DNA of 5,486 nt from Nitrospirota bacterium. GTDB taxonomy: Bacteria; Nitrospirota; RBG-16-64-22; JACRHK01. The position numbers and the translations under genes are program-made. Each line of letters starts with the position of its first letter. Positions within the stretch are counted from its first letter, which is position 1. Shown piece by piece: positions 1 through 5,486 of the stretch. Location of the stretch: assembly GCA_016217625.1 (NCBI GenBank), contig JACRHK010000150.1, positions 1-5,486 on the forward strand, given 5' to 3'. Below the pieces are notes generated by a model that saw only the letters and a list, made by a program, of their open reading frames with translations, ran no database searches and was not told the DNA's origin.

Positions 1-1022
1 CGCCGATGCGCCTCCGCGCCGCCCTGACTTCCCGCATCAAGATTATGGCCGAGATGGACATCGCTGAGCGGCGGCTCCCCCAGGACGGCCGGATCAAGGT
101 GAAAATGAAGGGGCGCGAGATCGACCTGCGCGTCTCGACGCTGCCCACCATCTTCGGGGAAAAGATCGTGATGCGGATCCTGGACCGGGGCAGCCTCGTC
201 CTGGACCTCACCAAGCTGGGGTTCGAGCAGGAGGCGCTGCGCGATTTCCAGGAGGCGATCAGCGCTCCATTCGGGATGGCGCTGGTGACGGGTCCCACCG
301 GGAGCGGGAAGACCACGACGCTGTACTCCGCCCTGAGCACCATCAACGTGGTGGGGACGAACATCATCACGGCCGAGGACCCGGTGGAGTACAACCTCTT
401 CGGGATCAACCAGGTGCAGATGAAGGACGAGATCGGACTGAACTTTGCGGCGGCCCTCCGCTCCTTTCTCCGCCAAGATCCGGATGTCATCATGGTGGGC
501 GAGATCCGGGACTACGAGACCGCGGAGATCGCGGTCAAGGCGGCCCTCACCGGGCACCTGGTGCTGTCGACCCTCCACACGAACGACGCCCCCAGCACGA
601 TCAACCGGCTGCTGAACATGGGGGTCGAGCCCTTCCTGGTCTCGTCCTCGGTCCTGTTGATCCTGGCCCAGCGCCTGGCGCGGAAGGTCTGCCAGGACTG
701 CAAGGCCGTGGAGGAGATCCCCCAACGCGCGCTGGTGAACATCGGTTTCTCCCCGGAGGAGGCCGAGCGCGTGGTCTGTCACCGGGGGAAGGGGTGCTTG
801 AACTGCAACAACACCGGATACAGGGGGCGGATCGCCCTCTACGAGGTGATGCCGGTGCGGGAGGAGATCCGGGAGCTCATCCTGGAGGGGGCCTCGGCCG
901 GCGAGATCAAGAAGAAGGCGATCCAGCTCGGCATGAGGACGCTGCGGATGAGCGGCCTCCAGAAGGTCAAGGACGGCGTCACCTCCGTGGAAGAGGTGTT
1001 GCGGGTGACGTTTGGGGACTGA
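1..1022 (+). CDS. pilB: Type IV pilus extension (assembly) ATPase PilB, C-terminal part; 5' end outside window
   Basis: The hexameric GspE/PilB-family ATPase PilB hydrolyses ATP on the cytoplasmic side of the T4P machine to drive pilin polymerisation through PilC. The frame is open to the left edge (first whole codon at 3). The Met codon at 6 is internal, because the sequence there ([20 protein letters not shown]) is mid-protein in PilB. Counting from that Met, I see Walker A GPTGSGKT (96-103), the Asp box ITAEDPVEY (121-129), Walker B with [14 protein letters not shown] (156-169), and the His box [13 protein letters not shown] (182-194). A zinc-binding tetracysteine follows, made of CQDC (229-232) and CLNC (264-267). 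This C-rich insert and the [11 protein letters not shown] segment mark PilB/GspE rather than PilT. The N-terminal T2SSE_N region and the start are missing. The gene ends in TGA. PilB over GspE rests on the neighbouring pilT, pilC and pilS genes. Confidence 0.96.
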   Translation, partial: PMRLRAALTSRIKIMAEMDIAERRLPQDGRIKVKMKGREIDLRVSTLPTIFGEKIVMRILDRGSLVLDLTKLGFEQEALRDFQEAISAPFGMALVTGPTGSGKTTTLYSALSTINVVGTNIITAEDPVEYNLFGINQVQMKDEIGLNFAAALRSFLRQDPDVIMVGEIRDYETAEIAVKAALTGHLVLSTLHTNDAPSTINRLLNMGVEPFLVSSSVLLILAQRLARKVCQDCKAVEEIPQRALVNIGFSPEEAERVVCHRGKGCLNCNNTGYRGRIALYEVMPVREEIRELILEGASAGEIKKKAIQLGMRTLRMSGLQKVKDGVTSVEEVLRVTFGD

Positions 1023-1047
1023 GGGGGAGTGAATGGTGAGGGGAAAA

Positions 1048-1123
1048 AGTCAATATGTCATTAAGTCAATAAGTCATTAAGTTAAGTTCGACTCATCGCT
1101 TATTGACTCATTGACTCATTGAA
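1048..1123. repeat. Octamer tandem repeat in two facing (inverted) arrays, pilB-pilT gap
   Basis: An AT-rich island in an otherwise GC-rich locus. The left array has an 8-bp period: AGTCAATA (1048), TGTCATTA (1056), AGTCAATA (1064), AGTCATTA (1072), then a degenerate AGTTAAGT (1080-1087). The right array carries the reverse-complement type of unit, also with an 8-bp period: TTATTGAC (1100), TCATTGAC (1108), TCATTGAA (1116-1123). The spacer at 1088-1099 still contains a decayed unit (GACTCAT). The two arms can pair imperfectly into a long hairpin in DNA or mRNA just upstream of the pilT ribosome-binding site. Its function is unknown. A dispersed intergenic repeat or a post-transcriptional processing/stabilising structure are both possible. 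Confidence 0.8.
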
Positions 1124-1135
1124 AGGGGTGGCTTC

Positions 1136-2279
<1,144 letters not shown>

Positions 2280-2281
<2 letters not shown>

Positions 2282-2285
2282 GAGG
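2280..2285 (+). promoter_or_regulatory. Shine-Dalgarno of pilC overlapping the pilT stop codon
   Basis: AGGAGG begins within the pilT TAG stop (2279-2281) and lies 8 nt before the pilC ATG at 2294. The gap between the genes is only 12 nt, so pilT and pilC are almost certainly co-transcribed and probably translationally coupled. It also fixes the pilC start. Confidence 0.85.
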
Positions 2286-2293
2286 GATCGATT

Positions 2294-3514
2294 ATGCCAG
2301 CAGTGACGTTCCGATACGAGGGGAGGACCCGGCAGGGGACGGTTCAGCGGGGGGAGGTGGCCGCGGCGAGCCGGGAGGAGGCCATCGCCCTGTTGCGCAG
2401 GCAGCAGATCCTGCCCACGGTCGTCAAGCCGAAAGCGAAGGGGTTTGAGCTCAAGCTCCCCGGCATCGGGGGGAGGGTCTCGGACAAAGACCTGACGGTC
2501 TTTACCCGCCAGTTCGCGACGATGATTGACGCGGGGCTCCCCCTGGTCCAGTGCCTGGAGATCCTCTCCCAGCAGACGGAGAACAAGACCCTCGCCAAGG
2601 TGATCACCCAGATCCGCCAGGACGTGGAGTCCGGCGCAACGCTCACCGACGCCCTGAAGAAGCACCCCAAGGTCTTCAACGACCTCTACGTGAACATGAC
2701 GTCGGCGGGCGAGGCGGGCGGCATCCTCGACACGATCTTGAACCGCCTGGCCGCCCACATCGAGAAGGTGATGAAGCTCAAGAAGCGGGTCAAGTCGGCC
2801 ATGATCTACCCGGCCGTCGTGATCGGCGTGGCCGTGGCCGTCCTGGCGATCATCATGATCTTTGTCATCCCCGTCTTCGCCAAGATGTACGAAGGGTTCG
2901 GCGCCACCCTGCCGCTGCCCACGCAGATCGTCGTCAGCGCCAGCAACTTCGTGGCGAGCTGGATGGGGGGCGGGATCGTCCTGGGGAGCATCATCCTCCT
3001 GGCCGTCGGGATCCGGCTCGCTTACAAGACACAGAAGGGGAGGATGATCATCGACCGGCTCCTCCTCCGCCTGCCGATCGTCGGGATCCTCATCCGGAAG
3101 GTCGCCGTGGCGAAGTTCACCCGGACGCTCGGGACGCTGATCTCGAGCGGCGTGCCCATCCTGGACGGCCTTCAGATCGTCGCCCGCACGGCCGGCAATC
3201 GCGTCATCGAGAAGGCCGTGGTGGAGACCCGCCAGAGCGTGAGCGAGGGGAAGACGCTGGCCGACCCGCTGAGCGCGTCCAAGGTCTTCCCGCCCATGGT
3301 CACTTCGATGATCGCCGTGGGGGAGTCCACCGGCGCCCTCGATACGATGCTGGGGAAGATCGCCGACTTCTACGAGGAGGAGGTGGACGTCGCCGTGGCC
3401 AACCTCACGTCGCTCCTGGAGCCTGTGATGATCGTCTTCCTCGGCACGACGGTCGGCGGCATCGTCATCTCGATGTACCTGCCGATCTTCAAGCTCGTGT
3501 CGGTGATTAAATAG
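2294..3514 (+). CDS. pilC: Type IV pilus inner-membrane platform protein PilC (GspF family, complete, 406 aa)
   Basis: PilC is the polytopic platform on which PilB and PilT act, transmitting ATPase motion to pilin insertion or removal. The N-terminus (VTFRYEGRTRQGTVQRGEV, 4-22) is the usual PilC/GspF opening. The protein contains two T2SF repeats. The first spans about 68-191 (FTRQFATMIDAGLPLVQCLEIL) with the signature SAGEAGGILDTIL (137-149). The second spans about 271-393 (FTRTLGTLISSGVPILDGLQIV) with the matching signature AVGESTGALDTML (341-353). Three membrane segments are visible at about 172-196, 218-240 and 376-398. At 406 residues it has the normal family length, with no frameshift. 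The ATG is fixed by AGGAGG 8 nt upstream. GspF of a type II secretion system is the only close alternative, and the flanking pilT and pilS argue against it. Confidence 0.96.
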   Translation: MPAVTFRYEGRTRQGTVQRGEVAAASREEAIALLRRQQILPTVVKPKAKGFELKLPGIGGRVSDKDLTVFTRQFATMIDAGLPLVQCLEILSQQTENKTLAKVITQIRQDVESGATLTDALKKHPKVFNDLYVNMTSAGEAGGILDTILNRLAAHIEKVMKLKKRVKSAMIYPAVVIGVAVAVLAIIMIFVIPVFAKMYEGFGATLPLPTQIVVSASNFVASWMGGGIVLGSIILLAVGIRLAYKTQKGRMIIDRLLLRLPIVGILIRKVAVAKFTRTLGTLISSGVPILDGLQIVARTAGNRVIEKAVVETRQSVSEGKTLADPLSASKVFPPMVTSMIAVGESTGALDTMLGKIADFYEEEVDVAVANLTSLLEPVMIVFLGTTVGGIVISMYLPIFKLVSVIK

Positions 3515-3532
3515 CCATGGCGTGTCTCGCGC

Positions 3533-3559
3533 CTCGGGCTGCGCGCTGCGCGCTCCGAG
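3533..3559. other. GC-rich hairpin shortly after pilC
   Basis: CTCGG (3533-3537) pairs with CCGAG (3555-3559). Inside it, GCGCG (3541-3545) pairs with CGCGC (3549-3553) around a CTG loop. It begins 19 nt after the pilC stop. No T-run follows, so it does not meet the form of an intrinsic terminator. It could slow 3' exonucleases or partly uncouple pilS from pilC. This is inferred from base pairing alone. Confidence 0.45.
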
Positions 3560-3561
3560 CA

Positions 3562-3636
3562 AGGCTGAGGCTGAGGTTGAGGTTTAGACTTATACTATCA
3601 GAACCTTAGCCTTAACCTTAACCTTAACCTTAACCT
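3562..3636. repeat. Hexamer tandem repeat in two facing (inverted) arrays, pilC-pilS gap
   Basis: The left array has a 6-bp period: AGGCTG (3562), AGGCTG (3568), AGGTTG (3574), AGGTTT (3580-3585). After a 16-18 nt loop, the right array carries the complementary unit: CCTTAG (3604), then CCTTAA four times (3610-3633), then CCT. The reverse complement of the right array is a run of AGGTTA-type hexamers, so the two arms are diverged inverted copies of one unit. As RNA, many of the differences become G-U wobbles, so the transcript could fold into a hairpin of about 24 bp or more. The right arm is near perfect and the left arm degenerate. The function is unknown. Confidence 0.8.
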
Positions 3637-3647
3637 AGCGCTAGCGC
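3635..3647. other. Overlapping perfect palindromes CTAGCGCTAG / GCGCTAGCGC
   Basis: CTAGCGCTAG (3635-3644) and GCGCTAGCGC (3638-3647) are each perfect 10-bp palindromes sharing seven bases. They directly abut the end of the CCTTAA array. They could be a small protein-binding site, part of the repeat's boundary, or chance. No partner copy is visible in this window. Confidence 0.4.
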
Positions 3648-3656
3648 ACGTAGCAC

Positions 3657-3675
3657 GAGGCATCTGCTTTGCCTC
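3657..3675 (+). other. Small hairpin in the pilS leader
   Basis: GAGGCA (3657-3662) and TGCCTC (3670-3675) form a perfect 6-bp stem with a 7-nt loop. It ends 7 nt before the AGGA that probably serves pilS. In mRNA it could affect initiation at the weak TTG start. The structure is seen in the sequence, and the role is inferred. Confidence 0.4.
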
Positions 3676-3682
3676 CTGACAC

Positions 3683-3686
3683 AGGA
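3683..3686 (+). promoter_or_regulatory. Weak Shine-Dalgarno supporting the TTG start of pilS
   Basis: AGGA lies 9 nt before TTG at 3696. An in-frame TGA stop occupies 3690-3692, so translation cannot begin further upstream in this frame. The only other nearby in-frame start is ATG at 3762, inside the first membrane segment, which lacks a clear Shine-Dalgarno. TTG with this AGGA is therefore the best start. Confidence 0.6.
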
Positions 3687-3695
3687 CGTTGAACC

Positions 3696-5486
3696 TTGTA
3701 TGCCTCTCCTTCATCCGCCGGCTGGTCGCACGAGGAGCTGCTGGGCAAGCTCAAGTGGCTCATGCTCATCCGGCTCCTCCTCGTCGCCCTGCTGATTGGC
3801 TTCCTGGCCTTCCTCCATCTCCGTTACGGGGAGCAGACCCTTTACCATCCCAGCAAGATCCTGACGCTCTCCGTGATCGTCCTCCTCGCGACGGGCGTGT
3901 ACTATCTCCTGTTTCGAGGCGGTTGGCATCCCCGCGCCCAGGCCTATCTCCAGATGACGGGGGATGTCTGCTTCGTCACGCTCCTCCTCCTGGTGTCGGG
4001 CGGGGTGCAGAGCGCCTTCCCCCCCATTTATAACCTCCCAGTTCTGGCGAGCGCCCTTCTTCTCTTCCGAAGGGGGGCGTTCCTCGTTGCCGGCCTGAGC
4101 GCGATCCTTTACGGCGGTCTGGCGAATTTACAATACTATGGCTTCCTGCGCGGGATCGCGGGCGCGTGGCCCGAGGGGGAAGGGGTCCTGTATGCCCTGT
4201 TCCTCAACATCCTGACCTTCTTTGTCATCGGGTATCTGGGGAGCGAACTCTCCGAGCGGTTGATCCGGGTGAGCCGGCGTCTCGAGGAGCGGCAAGATCG
4301 CCTGCTGGACCTCCAGGTCTTCAGCAACGAGGTGATCCAGAGCATGTCGAGCGGGCTGTTCACAACAGACTTGGAGGGGCGAATGACTTCCGTGAACCCC
4401 GCGGCAGAGGCGATCACGGGACAGCCGGCGCTTGGCGTGCTGGGAAAGTCCGTGACGAAGGTCTTTCCCTTCCCCGTGATTCAAGAGACGGCCGGACGGA
4501 TGGCTTCCGGGGTCTTCCCCCCCAGGCGGTTTGAAGCAGAGACCACGCGCAGGGAGGGGGGGCGGCTGATCCTGGGGATGACGCTCTCCCCGTTCAAGGA
4601 CCGGGAGGGTCGCGTCAAGGGGATGATCGGGATCTTCCAGGACCTCACGCGGCTGATGGAGATGGAGGAGGAGATCAAGCGCAAGGACCGTTTGGCGGCG
4701 CTCGGCGAGATGGCGGCCGGCGTCGCGCACGAGATCAGGAACCCTCTGGCCTCCCTCAGCGGCTCCATCGAGGTGCTCAAGGGGGAACGATCCCTCGATG
4801 ACGAGGGGAGGCGGCTGATGGAGATCGTCCTGAGGGAAACCGACCGCCTGAACCAGATCGTCAGCGACTTCCTCACGTTCGCCCGCCCCAAGCCCCCCCA
4901 GCGGACCCAGTGCCGGATCGAGACGCTCCTGGAGGAGACCCTGGAGCTGATCAGGAAACGGCCGGAGTGCCAGGTCGGAATCGACTCGTACCGAGACGGA
5001 ATCAAGATCGTCACGCAGTTCCAGGAGCAACCCGCCGGCGTGGAGGTCTGCGTGGATCCCCACCAGATGCGCCAGGTCTTCTGGAACCTGGCCATCAATG
5101 CCCTGGCGTCCATGCCGGACGGGGGGACGCTCACGGTGACGACCGAGTATAGAAACCCGAAGTCTAATTCCCTCAACCCCCCTTTAATCTCCCCCTCCCT
5201 ATTTCCCTCCCCACTCGCGGGGGAGGGAAGGGTGGGGGTGACGGGGGGTAAGGGGGGATTTGATGTGAGACCTCGTCTGCCTGTCCCGATGGAATCGGGG
5301 ACTGCCGGACGGGCTGGGACCTCGGATAGCGGGAGTTCAGTCAAGATCGTCTTCTCCGACACGGGGGAGGGCATTGACAGGAAACATCTCGGGAGGGTCT
5401 TTAATCCGTTCTATACGACCAGGCCGGGGGGGACAGGGCTGGGTCTGGCAGTGGTGGATCGCATCCTGGAGGCGCACGACGGGAGC
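3696..5486 (+). CDS. pilS: PilS-type membrane sensor histidine kinase, 3' end outside window, with an in-frame repeat insert in its ATPase domain
   Basis: This sensor kinase phosphorylates the sigma-54 activator PilR, which controls pilin transcription. The window holds 597 open codons from TTG. Six hydrophobic segments (about 21-42, 53-73, 87-103, 110-125, 128-145, 163-183) form the PilS-like membrane sensor, after a typical SHEELLGKLKWLMLIRL opening. A short coiled linker (184-208) leads to a PAS domain (about 206-316). HisKA has the H box AGVAHEIRNPLASL with phospho-acceptor His345. The ATPase domain has the N box NLAINAL (464-470), G1 DTGEGI (555-560), F box FNPFYTT (569-575) and G2 GTGLGLAV (579-586). 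All boxes look functional. Between the N box strand (ending at about 485) and VKIVFSD (549) lies a Pro/Gly/Ser-rich insert of about 63 residues, where kinases usually have a short loop. Its DNA is palindromic. Only the last few dozen residues and the stop are missing. Sequence alone cannot exclude another NtrB-like kinase, but the sensor topology and locus favour PilS. Confidence 0.9.
   Translation, partial: MYASPSSAGWSHEELLGKLKWLMLIRLLLVALLIGFLAFLHLRYGEQTLYHPSKILTLSVIVLLATGVYYLLFRGGWHPRAQAYLQMTGDVCFVTLLLLVSGGVQSAFPPIYNLPVLASALLLFRRGAFLVAGLSAILYGGLANLQYYGFLRGIAGAWPEGEGVLYALFLNILTFFVIGYLGSELSERLIRVSRRLEERQDRLLDLQVFSNEVIQSMSSGLFTTDLEGRMTSVNPAAEAITGQPALGVLGKSVTKVFPFPVIQETAGRMASGVFPPRRFEAETTRREGGRLILGMTLSPFKDREGRVKGMIGIFQDLTRLMEMEEEIKRKDRLAALGEMAAGVAHEIRNPLASLSGSIEVLKGERSLDDEGRRLMEIVLRETDRLNQIVSDFLTFARPKPPQRTQCRIETLLEETLELIRKRPECQVGIDSYRDGIKIVTQFQEQPAGVEVCVDPHQMRQVFWNLAINALASMPDGGTLTVTTEYRNPKSNSLNPPLISPSLFPSPLAGEGRVGVTGGKGGFDVRPRLPVPMESGTAGRAGTSDSGSSVKIVFSDTGEGIDRKHLGRVFNPFYTTRPGGTGLGLAVVDRILEAHDGS
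5175..5260. repeat. REP/MITE-like G/C-rich imperfect palindrome inserted in frame in pilS
   Basis: The core stem is perfect: TTCCCTCCCC (5203-5212) pairs with GGGGAGGGAA (5220-5229) around the 7-nt loop ACTCGCG. It continues outward with CTCCCCCTCCCT (5189-5200) opposite AGGGTGGGGGTG (5229-5240), which share one pivot base and have two T-T mismatches. The outer arms are AACCCCCCTTTA (5175-5186) and TAAGGGGGGATT (5249-5260). One strand is C-rich, then switches at the loop to G-rich, unlike the surrounding codons. The encoded peptide (around PSPLAGEGRVGV; on the other strand TLPSPASGEG) resembles the spurious peptides that I recall from dispersed palindromic repeats in other bacterial genomes. 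That recollection was not checked. No target-site duplication is obvious. Multi-copy status cannot be tested here. Confidence 0.75.
5283..5302. other. Second small hairpin in the pilS insert
   Basis: GTCCCGAT (5283-5290) faces ATCGGGGAC (5294-5302) around a short GGA loop, with one extra G bulged. It lies in the part of the insert downstream of the main palindrome. The 7-mer GACCTCG also occurs on both sides of it (5269-5275 and 5318-5324). It may be part of a composite insert or simply chance in GC-rich DNA. Confidence 0.35.

Noticed and set aside
1..1022. Calling the ATPase at the left edge complete from ATG at 6
   Set aside because: The first residues match the middle of PilB, and the frame is open to the window edge, so the gene is truncated by the window.
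1033..1080. Tiny 15-codon ORF starting at ATG 1033 in the pilB-pilT gap, with a G-rich stretch upstream
   Set aside because: Most of it is the octamer repeat read in frame, the spacing to the G-rich stretch is too short, and nothing suggests selection on a peptide.
1103..1135. TTGACT motifs resembling -35 boxes before pilT
   Set aside because: They are simply the repeat unit TTGACTCA, and no -10 box lies at suitable spacing before the pilT start.
3533..3590. Rho-independent terminator after pilC
   Set aside because: The hairpin is followed by AAGGCTGAGG and not by a T-run.
3604..3636. Telomere-like or CRISPR-like array from CCTTAA repeats
   Set aside because: The units are contiguous without spacers and too short for CRISPR, and the array is internal to an operon in a bacterial locus. 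It is a simple tandem repeat with an inverted partner.
3689..4033. Open frame of 114 codons from TTG at 3689
   Set aside because: It overlaps the true pilS frame, gives an Arg/Pro/Ala-rich product with no family resemblance, and the pilS frame shows clear membrane and kinase features.
5151..5339. pilS as a pseudogene broken by the repeat
   Set aside because: The reading frame continues through the insert without a stop, and G1, F and G2 boxes follow intact in the same frame.
4481..5374. Long minus-strand open frames opposite pilS (also 4128-5063) and opposite pilT/pilC (1838-3562)
   Set aside because: They are shadow frames caused by high-GC codon bias. Their products are low complexity, and the + strand has unmistakable conserved domains.

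Overview
The window is a dense, same-strand block of type IV pilus (T4P) genes in the order pilB (3' part), pilT, pilC, pilS (5' part, running off the right edge). The order and the families match the pilB-pilT-pilC-pilS-pilR-pilA clusters known from Geobacter and Myxococcus. A high-GC, Gram-negative-type bacterium of the deltaproteobacterial / NC10 / Rokubacteria sort fits the strong G/C bias at third codon positions and the repeat-studded gaps. The taxon is inferred and cannot be settled from this window.

Layout: 1-1022 holds the C-terminal 339 residues of the extension ATPase PilB. 1023-1135 is an AT-rich gap filled with an 8-bp-period repeat that inverts on itself. 1136-2281 is the complete retraction ATPase PilT. 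2294-3514 is the complete inner-membrane platform protein PilC, whose Shine-Dalgarno sequence overlaps the pilT stop codon. 3515-3695 is a gap with a GC hairpin, a 6-bp-period repeat that also inverts on itself, short palindromes and a hairpin. 3696 to the right edge is a PilS-type sensor histidine kinase with six predicted membrane segments, a PAS domain, a HisKA domain and an ATPase domain. It most likely starts at TTG, and 597 codons are open without its stop.

How the genes work together: PilB powers pilus polymerisation and PilT powers depolymerisation, and both act on the cytoplasmic face of PilC in the inner membrane. PilS with its partner PilR (expected just downstream, not in the window) classically controls transcription of the major pilin gene pilA through sigma-54.

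The most unusual feature lies inside pilS. An imperfect G/C-rich palindrome of about 86 bp (5175-5260), resembling a dispersed REP/MITE-type element, sits in frame within the ATP-binding domain between the N box and the G1 box. It adds an insert of roughly 60 residues without breaking the reading frame, and every catalytic box visible on either side is intact. Together with the two self-inverting tandem-repeat arrays in the gaps, this gives three different foldable repeat structures in about 4.3 kb. Otherwise the locus is a conventional T4P cluster, and I see no sign of an unknown multi-gene system.
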